A model generated the notes under the pieces. The model was given only the letters and a program-made list of their open reading frames with translations, did not search any database and was not told the DNA's origin. Both the position numbers and the translations under genes were made by a program. A stretch of 64,000 nt of DNA from Marivirga lumbricoides (GTDB taxonomy: Bacteria; Bacteroidota; Bacteroidia; Cytophagales; Cyclobacteriaceae). The stretch lies in contig NZ_BMEC01000005.1 of the NCBI RefSeq assembly GCF_014636295.1, positions 186,001 to 250,000 on the forward strand, given 5' to 3'. Positions 45,661 to 55,399 of the stretch are shown here, piece by piece; position 1 is the first letter of the stretch; the number at the start of each line of letters is the position of its first letter.

Positions 45661-47232
45661 ATGAAAAATTTTAAATATATATTCTTTCTGGCTGTTAGTT
45701 TCATAACCATTTTTGTCAGTGCATGTCAGGATGAGTTTTTGAACCGACCTCCTGAAGATGGCATTTCTTTGGATAATTTTTATTCCAGTGAAGAAGAAAT
45801 AACGGCTAGTCTAAATGCACTTTACGGCACTACATGGTTTAATTTTAATACTAAAGCATTTTGGTCAATCACTGAATTAGCTTCAGGAAATGCAAGAACC
45901 TTTTCCGGAGATGTTATCAATTTTGGGAATTTCACAGTAACAGGAGATAATACAGTACTTACAGACGGCTGGGAATCTCTTTGGGGTGTAATAGCTCAAT
46001 CTAATGCACTAATTAATTATTTACCCGAAAGAGTGGGAGCTAATGTTGGGGAGGAAGTTGTGAATAATGCTTTAGGTGAAGCCAGATTTATGAGAGCTAC
46101 AGCTTACTTTTACTTAGTGAGAATATGGGGACCGGTTCCTATTGTTGAAAACAGTCTTGATTATGTTTTCTCCCCTAAAATCCCTACTAACAGGGTGGAG
46201 GATATTTATGAATTCATTGAAAGAGACCTTCAATTTGCTATTGAAAACCTTTACGTCAAAAACAGAGGAGGTAACTATGCCGATAACGGACATGTTTCCA
46301 GCGGTTCAGCTAAAGCACTAAAAGCTAAAGTACACTTGTATCAGGAAGAATATAGTGAGGCGCAGCGCTTGTCACAAGAAGTGATTAACAGTGGTGAATT
46401 TAAACTATTAGGAGTAGATGTTCCTGGAACTTCTTATGCAGACTTATTTAAAACCGAGTTTAACAATAACGAAGAATCTATAGTAGCTATGCAGTGGACA
46501 GCTGCAAGCTATGGTACAGGAAATGCCATGCAAGCTTCATTTGCAATTAGTTCTACTATTACTGGCACTGGTGATGGTTACGGAGTAATAGGCCCAACAA
46601 TTGATTTGCAGGAAGCTTATGAAGCAGGAGATGAAAGGCGTAAGGCAACTATTATGTTGGCAGGAGATTACTATCCTGAAATCAGATCATCAGATGGAGG
46701 TTATACCGTTCCTGAGGATGTTAATGCACAGAATACAAAAGCTGGTATTAAAAAATATGTAGTAGGTACTCCTCAGGATAACGGTGGGGCTGGTTTGGCA
46801 CAGGCAACAGCCAATAACACCTACATTATGCGTTATGCTGATGTATTACTCATTCATGCTGAGGCCATTTTAGCAGGTGGGGCAAGCACAGCTGATGAAG
46901 GTGCTCTTCAGTCATTTAATACAATTAGGCAACGAGCTGGTTTAGGCACTTTTCCATCTATTACCTTTGAGGATATTCTGCAAGAAAGAAGAGTAGAATT
47001 TGCCATCGAAGGAGAGTATTGGTTTGATTTAGGAAGAATAAATCGTCAACAGGCCATTGAAATTATTAGTAATCAGGAGAGAGGTACCTATAGCAATGAT
47101 GATCCTCCTGTTATTTATTCTCAGACTTATACTCCTTCATCTGAAGATTTTACTATGCCTTATCCAGCTGTAGATGTGGCCTTAAACCCCCTGTTATTAG
47201 AAGACCCGGTACCTTATGAATTCAATGATTAA
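45661..47232 (+). CDS. SusD-like starch-binding-type lipoprotein
   Basis: 523 aa, lipoprotein signal ending FVSAC (Cys22). SusD-like motifs are present: DEFLNRPPEDGISLDNFYSS near the start, ALGEARFMRATAYFYLVRIW (TPR-type core) and RYADVLLIHAEAILAGG with the C-terminal ERRVEFAIEGEYWFDLGRIN. It sits on the cell surface as the lid of the SusC channel and binds the glycan. It lies 18 bases after susC and 12 bases before the SGBP gene. Confidence 0.95.
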   Translation: MKNFKYIFFLAVSFITIFVSACQDEFLNRPPEDGISLDNFYSSEEEITASLNALYGTTWFNFNTKAFWSITELASGNARTFSGDVINFGNFTVTGDNTVLTDGWESLWGVIAQSNALINYLPERVGANVGEEVVNNALGEARFMRATAYFYLVRIWGPVPIVENSLDYVFSPKIPTNRVEDIYEFIERDLQFAIENLYVKNRGGNYADNGHVSSGSAKALKAKVHLYQEEYSEAQRLSQEVINSGEFKLLGVDVPGTSYADLFKTEFNNNEESIVAMQWTAASYGTGNAMQASFAISSTITGTGDGYGVIGPTIDLQEAYEAGDERRKATIMLAGDYYPEIRSSDGGYTVPEDVNAQNTKAGIKKYVVGTPQDNGGAGLAQATANNTYIMRYADVLLIHAEAILAGGASTADEGALQSFNTIRQRAGLGTFPSITFEDILQERRVEFAIEGEYWFDLGRINRQQAIEIISNQERGTYSNDDPPVIYSQTYTPSSEDFTMPYPAVDVALNPLLLEDPVPYEFND

Positions 47233-47244
47233 ACTTTAAAAGTT

Positions 47245-48297
47245 ATGAAATCAATATTTAAAAAAAATCTATCTGTATTCATTGGAAATATACTTTCCAT
47301 AATAATACTTGTTTCAGTTTTTTCCTGCACAGATGTAGATGAAGAGATCGAAGTATCATCAGGACCACCTACACTTGAAAATATTAGTCCGGCAGCAAAT
47401 CTTGATTCTGCTATTTCACAAACTGTGAGAGGAAATCTTTATGTGCTTCATGGAACCAATTTATTAGGTACTGAGCAGATTTTTATCAATGAAACTGAAG
47501 CTTATTTTAATCCTGCTTTAGTGACAGCCAATAATATTTTTGTAGCAGTACCTGATGAAGCCCCTTACTTTAATGCATCGGATCAAATAAAGGTGATCAC
47601 CACTAAAGGCGAAGCAACTTTGGATATTTCCATAGCCCAACCTGCCCCTAAAATTGAAAGCTTTGCCCCATTGGCAGCTGGCGAAGGGGATATTGTTACA
47701 ATTAAAGGTTCAATATTTGAGGGACTCATTTCAGTAAGTTTTGGAGAGGTTGAGGCTATAGTAGTTTCTTCCTCAAGCACTGAAATTAAAGTTGAAGTGC
47801 CAGAAGGAATTGTTCAGGCTTTTATTTTCGTTGAAACAGCTGGTGGCATAGCCAGAAGTACAGCAGCTTTTGGATTCAAATTTGTAGTTTATGATGACGC
47901 CCTAGCTACAGGTTGGTGGATAGGAGGATGGTCTGGTACTGAAGATTTTGAAAGTACTGAACAGGTAAAGCGAGGTACTTATTCCATTAAAAGAATTTAT
48001 GAAGGAGGTTATTCTGGCTTCCAGATTGGTAATGGAGGAGCCACCATTGAACTTTCAGATAAAGAGGCTGTAAAAGTTTCATTATTTGCAGGGGAAAATG
48101 CCGTAAAAGTAAAACTTGTACTTAATGGAAATTATGAAGCAGGAAAAGAAATAGAATTAGTTTCTGGTGAGTGGAATGATATCACTGTTCCTTTATCAGA
48201 ATTAGGCGATCCAGAAACTTTGACAGAAATTGTAATTCAAGAATTTGCAGGGAGTGTACCAGCTACTGTCTACATTGATGATTTAGGTTTAATTTAA
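47245..48297 (+). CDS. Surface glycan-binding lipoprotein with IPT/TIG domains
   Basis: 350 aa, lipoprotein signal with Cys28 (LVSVFSC). Two IPT/TIG beta-sandwich domains follow: about residues 40-130 (ENISPAANL) and 135-210 (IESFAPLAAGEGDIVTIKG). A C-terminal about 135-residue jelly-roll-like domain (SIKRIYEGGYSGFQIGNGGA; ATVYIDDLGLI at the end) resembles a carbohydrate-binding module. It occupies the SusE/SusF position directly after susD and should help hold mannan at the surface. A strong terminator follows at 48321. Confidence 0.82.
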   Translation: MKSIFKKNLSVFIGNILSIIILVSVFSCTDVDEEIEVSSGPPTLENISPAANLDSAISQTVRGNLYVLHGTNLLGTEQIFINETEAYFNPALVTANNIFVAVPDEAPYFNASDQIKVITTKGEATLDISIAQPAPKIESFAPLAAGEGDIVTIKGSIFEGLISVSFGEVEAIVVSSSSTEIKVEVPEGIVQAFIFVETAGGIARSTAAFGFKFVVYDDALATGWWIGGWSGTEDFESTEQVKRGTYSIKRIYEGGYSGFQIGNGGATIELSDKEAVKVSLFAGENAVKVKLVLNGNYEAGKEIELVSGEWNDITVPLSELGDPETLTEIVIQEFAGSVPATVYIDDLGLI

Positions 48298-48320
48298 TAT
48301 AATTTGTTTAGTTTAATTTT

Positions 48321-48358
48321 AATACTCTCTGGTCTTCTCCAGAGAGTATTTTTTATTT
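48321..48358 (+). terminator. Terminator after the susCD-SGBP unit
   Basis: AATACTCTCTGG pairs perfectly with CCAGAGAGTATT around TCTTCT (12 pairs), followed by TTTTTATTT. It is a textbook intrinsic terminator 24 bases after the SGBP stop. GH27 transcription beyond it would need read-through or its own promoter. Confidence 0.85.
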
Positions 48359-48393
48359 CAACAATAGATGATTAACATTTGATGCACATTCTT

Positions 48394-49599
48394 ATGAAGA
48401 ATATATTCCTACTGCTATTAATTTTAATGAGCATAAATATTGTCTTAGCTCAAAAATTTGAGGATCTGGCACAAACACCACCTATGGGTTGGAACAGTTG
48501 GAACAAGTTTGCCTGTAATGTGGACGAAGATTTAATAAAGCAAACGGCTGATGCAATGGTTTCAAGTGGTATGAAAGATGCTGGATATGAGTATATTATA
48601 ATAGATGATTGCTGGCATGGTGAAAGAGATGAAAAGGGCTTTATATCAGCAAATAAAGAACGTTTTCCTTCTGGTATGAAAGCACTTGTTGATTACGTAC
48701 ATTCTAAAGGGTTAAAATTTGGAATTTATTCTGATGCAGGATGGCAAACTTGTGGAGGAAAACCTGGTAGTCGGGGAAGAGAATTTCAAGACGCACAAAC
48801 CTATGCTAAATGGGGTGTGGATTATCTTAAATATGATTGGTGTAATACTGAAGGATTAAAAGCAGAAGGAGCCTACCTCACCATGAGAGATGCTTTGTAT
48901 GAAGCAGGGAGGCCAATTGTTTTAAGTATATGTGAATGGGGTCAAAACAAACCGTGGAAGTGGGCTGAAGATGTTGGTCACCTGTGGAGAACTACAGGAG
49001 ATATTTATAATTGTTGGGACTGTGAAGAAGACCATGGTACTTGGTCCTCTTTTGGTGTATTGAGAATTTTAGATATGCAGGAAGGCTTAAGAAAATATGC
49101 CGGACCTGGTCATTGGAATGATCCTGATATGATGGAAGTTGGAAATGGAATGAAAGTTAACCATGATAGAGCACATTTTACAATGTGGGCAATGCTGGCA
49201 GCACCCTTAATTGCAGGGAATGATTTGAGTAATATGACACAGGAAACTATTGATATACTTACCAAAAAGGAAATAATAGCTATTAGTCAGGATGCCTTGG
49301 GAATACAAGCTTTTAAATATCAAACTAAAGATGGTGTCGAGACCTGGATAAAACCATTGTCGAATGGAGATTGGGCAATTACTTTTCTAAATAGGAGCAA
49401 AAATGAACAAAAATTAAATATGAAATGGGAAGAACAGGAGATTATTGATCCGGACTTTGGCTATAAAATGAATTTAGCCTCGCAAGTATATAAAATCCAA
49501 AATATTTGGAAGGAAGCAAATTTAAAAGACACTCAAAAGCCTTTGAAAATTAGCATTCCTGCTGAAGATGTAGTTACACTATTGTTAACTAAAAATTGA
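48394..49599 (+). CDS. GH27 alpha-galactosidase, secreted
   Basis: About 401 aa from ATG 48394, which gives a clean signal peptide (NIFLLLLILMSINIVLAQ); an ATG at 48382 and a TTG at 48379 are alternatives. GH27 signatures are clear: TPPMGWNSWNKFACNVDEDL, IIDDCWHGERDEKGF, the nucleophile Asp in DYLKYDWCN, the acid/base Asp in WRTTGDIYNCW, and GPGHWNDPDMMEVGNG. A C-terminal beta domain follows. It removes alpha-1,6-galactosyl branches from galactomannan, so the GH26 enzymes can reach the backbone. It closes the PUL; a hairpin at 49611-49645 lies 12 bases after its stop. Confidence 0.92.
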   Translation: MKNIFLLLLILMSINIVLAQKFEDLAQTPPMGWNSWNKFACNVDEDLIKQTADAMVSSGMKDAGYEYIIIDDCWHGERDEKGFISANKERFPSGMKALVDYVHSKGLKFGIYSDAGWQTCGGKPGSRGREFQDAQTYAKWGVDYLKYDWCNTEGLKAEGAYLTMRDALYEAGRPIVLSICEWGQNKPWKWAEDVGHLWRTTGDIYNCWDCEEDHGTWSSFGVLRILDMQEGLRKYAGPGHWNDPDMMEVGNGMKVNHDRAHFTMWAMLAAPLIAGNDLSNMTQETIDILTKKEIIAISQDALGIQAFKYQTKDGVETWIKPLSNGDWAITFLNRSKNEQKLNMKWEEQEIIDPDFGYKMNLASQVYKIQNIWKEANLKDTQKPLKISIPAEDVVTLLLTKN

Positions 49600-49610
49600 A
49601 AAACCATGAA

Positions 49611-49645
49611 ATTGTCATCAGGTAAATTAATTATCTGATGATAAT
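49611..49645 (+). terminator. Hairpin after the GH27 gene
   Basis: ATTGTCATCAGGTAA and TTATCTGATGATAAT pair over 15 positions (two G-T) with loop ATTAA. There is no T-run after it, so termination may be factor-dependent or the hairpin may protect the mRNA 3' end. It marks the right end of the mannan locus. Confidence 0.5.
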
Positions 49646-49755
49646 TCTGGACACGCTGAATTGAGAATGACATAATATGAATGTATAGCTAATTTAACTT
49701 TATAACGAACTTATTTAAAGCAAATTTCGTATGTTTGCTATTATAACTATCCAAT

Positions 49756-50172
49756 TTGCAAGCTCTAAGGAAAATATCAGCGATCATTTTAGCCTTTATG
49801 GTGATGCATAGCTCTATTAGCTATTCCCTAAACATGCATTTCTGTATGGATGAGCTGGCAAATATTTCTTTTTTTGATGCAGGTGATAACTGCAAAATGG
49901 AAGAGGTAAAGCCTGTTTGCCATAAAGCAGAGCAACCAGTACTGGATAGCAAACCCTGTTGCCAAGACCACACCTTAAGTGTTGAAGCACAGGAAGAGAT
50001 TACCTCCGCCAGCATTTCTAAAGTACCTGTTGCACAACTGGTTATTATAGCTGCTGTTTTAGTGCCTGAGTTACTTTTAACTGAAAGTTCTGCGGTTGTT
50101 TCTTCTCACCTCTATTCTCCACCCATACTCGTCCAAGATATTCCTATCATTCACGAGCAATTTCTTATTTGA
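49756..50172 (+). CDS. HYC_CC_PP-type small Cys/His protein next to RND efflux genes
   Basis: 138 aa from a TTG (the only start in frame before an upstream stop; the Met at codon 15 would cut the signal peptide). The signal-like segment ISAIILAFMVMHSSISYS is followed by LNMHFCMDELANISFF, then CKMEEVKPVCHKA, then KPCCQDH, and a Pro-containing C-terminal SPPILVQDIPI. This order (H-F/Y-C, CC, PP) is that of Bacteroidota HYC_CC_PP proteins, which sit beside heavy-metal RND pumps. It may bind or sense metal ions in the periplasm; this is inferred from Cys/His content and position. It directly precedes the CusA-like gene. Confidence 0.7.
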   Translation: MQALRKISAIILAFMVMHSSISYSLNMHFCMDELANISFFDAGDNCKMEEVKPVCHKAEQPVLDSKPCCQDHTLSVEAQEEITSASISKVPVAQLVIIAAVLVPELLLTESSAVVSSHLYSPPILVQDIPIIHEQFLI

Positions 50173-50279
50173 ATAGCATATAATTCGCAAAACAGCTTGG
50201 ATTCCCGAAGCTGCAAACCTGATGAATTGCTTTAATGGCATTTTCATTAAGTGGATTATTTTATTCAAATTCTCTAGAA

Positions 50280-53200
50280 ATGTTTAATAAACTTATTCAG
50301 TATTTTCTATATAATAGACTGGTTACTATTATTTTATTGGTCTTTTTAGTCTCCTGGGGCTTGGTTACTTCTCCCTTTAACTGGGATTTAGGTTTTTTAC
50401 CAAAAGATCCTGTACCCGTTGATGCTATTCCTGATTTGGGGGAAAATCAGCAAATAGTTTTTACAGAGTGGGCTGGTCGTTCTCCACAAGACATAGAAGA
50501 CCAGATTACCTATCCTATGACCAGCACCTTGTTGGGTATTCCCGGAGTAAAGTCTGTTCGGAGCACCTCAATGTTTGGTTTTTCAATTATCTATTTAATC
50601 TTTAACGAAGATGTAGAGTTTTATTGGTCACGTACACGTGTACTGGAAAAACTAAATGCTTTGCCGGAAAACTTATTGCCGGATGATGTGAAGCCTACTT
50701 TGGGACCGGATGCTACAGGTCTTGGTCAGGTATTTTGGTATACGCTGGAAGGCAGAGACTCTGAAGGTAATGTTACAGGGGGCTGGGACTTGCATGAATT
50801 GCGTACCATTCAGGACTATTATGTAAAACTGGGCCTTAGCGGGACTGAAGGCGTTTCTGAAGTAGCTTCCGTTGGCGGATTCATCCAGGAATATCAGATA
50901 GATGTTAACCCTGATGCACTAAAAGCCTTCGGTATAGGCATTGACCGGGTAATGATGGCGGTAAGAAATTCCAATCGGGATATTGGTGCTAAAACCCTGG
51001 AAATTAATAAGGTAGAATACCTCGTGCGTGGTTTAGGCTACATCAAGTCAATCAAGGATATTGAAAACTCCGTTGTGGCCGAAGTGGAGAATAAGCCGGT
51101 TCTGATTAGAGATTTGGGAGTTGTTAGCTTAGGGCCTGCGGAGCGAAGAGGTATTTTAGACAAAGGTGGAGCTGAAGTAGTGGGTGGTGTTGTGGTGGCT
51201 CGGTATGGAGCTAATCCTTTACAGGTAATAGAAAAAACGAAAGAAAAAATTAAGGAAATATCTGCCGGCTTACCCAAAAAAACCTTAGCAGATGGTACAG
51301 TAAGCCAGTTAACAATAGTTCCGTTTTATGATAGAACAAAACTCATCAATGAAACTATTTACACGCTGGAAGAAGCCCTTTCACATGAAATTCTTATTAG
51401 TATCATAGTCATTATTGTATTGGTTTTGAATTTAAGGGCTTCATTAATCATAGCTTCATTACTTCCTATAGCTGTACTGATCACTTTTATTGCCATGAAA
51501 TACCTTGGGGTAGACGCCAATGTGGTGGCACTTTCCGGGATTGCTATTGCTATTGGGGTAATGGTGGATGTAGGAATAGTATTTGTAGAAAATACTATCA
51601 GGCATTTAGAAATGGATAAAAATGCTGATGCTAAAGGTAAAAAGTTACTATCAATTATTTATAAGGCTACTATTGAAGTGGCTCCGGCAGTGACTACCGC
51701 ACTTGCTACTACTATTATCAGTTTTCTTCCTGTTTTCTTTATGGAAAATGCAGAAGGAAAGCTTTTTAAACCATTGGCTTTTACCAAAACCTTTGCTTTG
51801 GCAGCTTCATTCACTATTGGAATTATCATTTTGCCCATGTTTTCATACTTCGCTTTCAACCTCAGGGTGCGGAAAGCAAAGTTAATTCAAGCATGGAATA
51901 TTTTTCTGATACTGGCAGGGGTAGTGCTGGCAATTTACTTTAGCTTATGGCTTCCTTTAGCACTCACATTAATTGGAGCAATTAAATTAATTGAAAGCCA
52001 CAAGCCTGAGTTTGCCGGCAAGTATTCTCAAAAAATCATGCTTTTTGTTATTCTGGCAGTAGCGGTATTTTTCTTAACCGGACAATGGATGCCTTTAGGA
52101 CATCAAAGTGCGATATTTTCCAATTACTTGTTTGTGCTGATTTTGCTCACTCTTACGCTACTTGTTTTAATGGGATTGGTGAGATTCTACCAGCCGATTT
52201 TAAACTGGTGCCTTGTGAATAAAGGAAAGTTTCTATTGGTTCCGCTTGTCACTATTGCTTTCGGTGCCATGATCTGGTTAGGTTTTTCTACTATGTTTGG
52301 TTTTGTACCTAAAGGGGGAGATAAGCCAGGATTTAATGTTCGCAGCACAGGTTTTTGGAGTACTATGTCTCATGCTTTTCCAGGCGTTGGAAAGGAATTT
52401 ATGCCTTCCTTAAATGAGGGGAGCTTTTTGCTGATGCCTACCACCATGCCACATGCAGGAATTAGTGCCTCAAAGGAAATCTTACAAAAGCTGGACATCG
52501 CTGCTGCTGCAATACCTGAAGTAGAGATGGCGGTTGGCAAATTAGGAAGAATTGAAAGTGCTCTGGATCCCGCACCTATTTCCATGTATGAGAACATTAT
52601 AAATTATAAACCGGAATTTATGCTTTCTGAAGGGGGAGAGCCTCTTACTTTTAAAGTGGATGAGCAGAATCGATTTATACTTCAATCGGGTGATAGCTTA
52701 ACGAATGATGAAGCACTTAAAGCAGGAGTTACTCAAAACGAACTGATAGCAGATGAGGAAGGCGATTATTTCAGAAACTGGCGTTCTCAGATTCAGAACC
52801 CTGATGACATATGGAATGAGGTTGTAAAGCGTACTCAGCTACCTGGAGTGACTTCTGCCCCTAAATTACAGCCTATTGAGACTCGGCTTGTAATGCTGCA
52901 AACAGGTATGCGGGCTCCGATGGGGGTAAAAGTGTATGGGCCTGATCTGCAAACTATTCAGGAGTTTGGGCTGCAACTGGAGCAGCTGCTTAAAGAAGTC
53001 CCTTCAGTAAAATCAGAAGCGGTATTTGCTGACAGAACTGTAGGTAAACCATATCTTGAAATAGCTATTGATCGCTCGGCCATTGCGAGGTTTGGCTTAT
53101 CAGTGGAGGCAGTACAGTCAACTTTGGAGACGGCCATTGGAGGTATGGAAATTACCTCTACAGTTGAAGGAAGAGAGCGGTTTCCTGTTAGGGTAAGATA

Positions 53201-54107
53201 CCCGCGCGAGCTCAGAGATGACCCTGAGAGTATTAAATCTATCTTAATTCCTACACCAGGTGGTGCACAAATTCCCTTGGGGCAGTTGGCAGAAATACAG
53301 TATACCAGAGGCCCGCAAATGATTAAAAGTGAAGATACCTTTTTGGTGGGGTACGTGCTCTTTGATAAGCGCGAGGGTTTTGCTGAGGTAAATACAGTGA
53401 ATGATGCTCAGGCTTATTTGCAGCAAAAAATTGATAATGGGGAACTAGTAGTACCTGTAGGAGTCAGTTATAAGTTTTCAGGGAATTATGAGAATCAGGT
53501 ACGGGCAGTCAAGAGATTGTCTATTGTTATACCTATTTGCTTAATACTTATTTTTCTGCTGTTATATTTTCAATTTAAGACAGTTATAGCCTCAACTATT
53601 CACTTTTCAGGCGTTTTTGTGGCTTTTGCAGGTGGCTTTATCATGATTTGGCTGTACGGACAACCATGGTTTATGGATTTCAACCTTTTTGATACAAATA
53701 TGAGAGGCCTGTTCCAAATGGAAACCATCAATTTAAGTGTGGCAGTTTGGGTAGGCTTTATAGCACTTTTTGGTATTGCTACGGATGATGGCGTATTAAT
53801 GGGAACCTATATCCATCAGGTTTTTGAAAAAAATAACCCGCAAACTGTAGCCGAAGTAAGAAGTGCGGTGCTGGAAGCTGGTAGTAAGCGAGTGAGGCCT
53901 GCCATGATGACTACCGCAGTAACCATTATTGCCTTATTTCCTGTGCTAACCTCCACCGGAAAAGGTTCTGATATTATGGTGCCAATGGCCATTCCTATTG
54001 TAGGGGGCATGACTATACAGATCATGACCATTTTTGTTGTGCCGGTTTTGCAGGCCCTTTGGAGAGAGTCTGTGGTGAAAAAGAACACAGAACCTATTAA
54101 AAAATGA
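50280..54107 (+). CDS. CusA-like heavy-metal RND efflux pump
   Basis: 1275 aa from ATG 50280, where family members normally begin (MFNKLIQYFLYNRLVTIIL); an ATG at 50235 adds 15 residues. The HME-RND signature is PVDAIPDLGENQQIVFTEWA, then the porter domain. Helix 4 carries GIAIAIGVMVDVGIVFVENT, where the buried Asp/Glu pair relays protons. The second half repeats the fold, with MPTTMPHAGIS and GIATDDGVLMGTYIH. Met-rich positions suit Cu(I)/Ag(I), but Zn/Co/Cd cannot be excluded. Two hydrophobic segments between the halves (about 545-640) lengthen it as is usual in Bacteroidota. It pumps ions from periplasm/cytoplasm to the outside with the following TolC-like and adaptor proteins, and overlaps the next gene by ATGA. 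Confidence 0.9.
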   Translation: MFNKLIQYFLYNRLVTIILLVFLVSWGLVTSPFNWDLGFLPKDPVPVDAIPDLGENQQIVFTEWAGRSPQDIEDQITYPMTSTLLGIPGVKSVRSTSMFGFSIIYLIFNEDVEFYWSRTRVLEKLNALPENLLPDDVKPTLGPDATGLGQVFWYTLEGRDSEGNVTGGWDLHELRTIQDYYVKLGLSGTEGVSEVASVGGFIQEYQIDVNPDALKAFGIGIDRVMMAVRNSNRDIGAKTLEINKVEYLVRGLGYIKSIKDIENSVVAEVENKPVLIRDLGVVSLGPAERRGILDKGGAEVVGGVVVARYGANPLQVIEKTKEKIKEISAGLPKKTLADGTVSQLTIVPFYDRTKLINETIYTLEEALSHEILISIIVIIVLVLNLRASLIIASLLPIAVLITFIAMKYLGVDANVVALSGIAIAIGVMVDVGIVFVENTIRHLEMDKNADAKGKKLLSIIYKATIEVAPAVTTALATTIISFLPVFFMENAEGKLFKPLAFTKTFALAASFTIGIIILPMFSYFAFNLRVRKAKLIQAWNIFLILAGVVLAIYFSLWLPLALTLIGAIKLIESHKPEFAGKYSQKIMLFVILAVAVFFLTGQWMPLGHQSAIFSNYLFVLILLTLTLLVLMGLVRFYQPILNWCLVNKGKFLLVPLVTIAFGAMIWLGFSTMFGFVPKGGDKPGFNVRSTGFWSTMSHAFPGVGKEFMPSLNEGSFLLMPTTMPHAGISASKEILQKLDIAAAAIPEVEMAVGKLGRIESALDPAPISMYENIINYKPEFMLSEGGEPLTFKVDEQNRFILQSGDSLTNDEALKAGVTQNELIADEEGDYFRNWRSQIQNPDDIWNEVVKRTQLPGVTSAPKLQPIETRLVMLQTGMRAPMGVKVYGPDLQTIQEFGLQLEQLLKEVPSVKSEAVFADRTVGKPYLEIAIDRSAIARFGLSVEAVQSTLETAIGGMEITSTVEGRERFPVRVRYPRELRDDPESIKSILIPTPGGAQIPLGQLAEIQYTRGPQMIKSEDTFLVGYVLFDKREGFAEVNTVNDAQAYLQQKIDNGELVVPVGVSYKFSGNYENQVRAVKRLSIVIPICLILIFLLLYFQFKTVIASTIHFSGVFVAFAGGFIMIWLYGQPWFMDFNLFDTNMRGLFQMETINLSVAVWVGFIALFGIATDDGVLMGTYIHQVFEKNNPQTVAEVRSAVLEAGSKRVRPAMMTTAVTIIALFPVLTSTGKGSDIMVPMAIPIVGGMTIQIMTIFVVPVLQALWRESVVKKNTEPIKK

Positions 54108-55399
54108 ATTTGACTTTAAAGAAACTTAACATGAAAAAAGTTAAATATTTATTATTCAGTAGCTTATTTCTTATCCTCTATGTTACTAAAACTGCTAATG
54201 CACAAGAGCAATTGGATGAGTATTTAGCATTGGCAGTCAAGAATAATCCGGCCGTCAAATCAGCTTATGCACAATTTGAAGCTGCTCTGCAGAAATCACC
54301 ACAGGTAACAGGACTTCCTGATCCTACGCTTACAGTCAGCGCTTTTGGCAGAATGATAGAAACCAGACTGGGAACACAAGAGGCCCGGTTTTCTTTTATG
54401 CAAATGTTTCCCTGGTTTGGAACCAATAAAGCAAAAAGTGAGGTAGCCAATTTGATAGCTGAAGCCTCCTTTCAAAATTATCTTGAAGTGAGAAAACAAG
54501 TGATTTTTGATGTGACTTCTGCTTATGTGGAGCTTTATGCACTCACAGAAATTATAAAGCTGAAAGAGGAAGATCTTAAAATCCTTAACGCTTATAAAGA
54601 ACTAGCCATTAGCAGGTTTGAAAGTGGTAAAGCACCTATGGTAAATGCCGTTAAGGTTGATATTCAGAAAGATGCTGCTTTAGCAGAAATAGAATGGTTG
54701 AAAGAGGAGCTAGAGCCAATACAGACAAAATTTAACTTGCTAACAGCAAGAGAAGTTCAATCAGCTATTAATGTTGCAGATACACTTTTCATTGAAGATC
54801 AAAATCCTCTATTGGAAAATGAAATGGAACTTCTTGAGAATCATCCTTCCATTAAGGCGCTTAAGCAGAAAGAAGCTTCCTACGGTTATCAGGAACAGGT
54901 GGCTAAGAAGGAAGGTTTTCCTAATATCGGTTTGGGATTAGATTATTCTATTATTTCCAAACGACCAGTGGATGATCTGGAGAGGAATGGTCAGGATGCC
55001 ATTATGCCTATGGTGTCACTTTCTCTGCCTGTTTACCGAAAGAAGTATCGTGCTTCAGCAAAAGAAGCGCAGTTAATGGAAGAAAGCCTGATTCATCAGC
55101 AGGAAAGTCAAATGAATAGTCTGGTAAATGAATATCAATCTGCCCTTTATGAATTAAATAAGGCGAAGAAACAGGTAGCACTCTATGACAGACAGATAAA
55201 AAGTGCTGCACAGGCCAATAAATTGTTAGTGTCCGGATTTAGCAATGATCTTACGGATTTTGATGAAGTTTTACAAATGAACCAGGATGTTCTGATGTAC
55301 AAAACGCAAAAAATTGAAGCTATTAAAAATGCATTGATAGCGAAGGCAAACTTAGAGTATTTACTTTCAAAAAGTGAAAATAATGAAAACGAATATTAA
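54104..55399 (+). CDS. TolC/CusC-like outer-membrane efflux protein
   Basis: 431 aa. The ATG overlaps the pump gene's stop (ATGA), and a second ATG (54131) precedes the signal peptide KVKYLLFSSLFLILYVTKTANA. Two OEP repeats of coiled-coil helices are seen: residues about 35-220 (YLALAVKNNPAVKSAYAQFE) and 235-430. It should form the trimeric outer-membrane channel of the Cus-type tripartite complex. Gene order pump-channel-adaptor differs from the usual C-B-A order of enterobacterial cus but is common in Bacteroidota. The adaptor gene starts inside its end. Confidence 0.88.
   Translation: MNLTLKKLNMKKVKYLLFSSLFLILYVTKTANAQEQLDEYLALAVKNNPAVKSAYAQFEAALQKSPQVTGLPDPTLTVSAFGRMIETRLGTQEARFSFMQMFPWFGTNKAKSEVANLIAEASFQNYLEVRKQVIFDVTSAYVELYALTEIIKLKEEDLKILNAYKELAISRFESGKAPMVNAVKVDIQKDAALAEIEWLKEELEPIQTKFNLLTAREVQSAINVADTLFIEDQNPLLENEMELLENHPSIKALKQKEASYGYQEQVAKKEGFPNIGLGLDYSIISKRPVDDLERNGQDAIMPMVSLSLPVYRKKYRASAKEAQLMEESLIHQQESQMNSLVNEYQSALYELNKAKKQVALYDRQIKSAAQANKLLVSGFSNDLTDFDEVLQMNQDVLMYKTQKIEAIKNALIAKANLEYLLSKSENNENEY

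Noticed and set aside
50235-50279. CusA start at ATG 50235
   Set aside because: It adds 15 residues before the usual family start (FNKLIQYFLYNRL). Not impossible, but the ATG at 50280 is the better fit.
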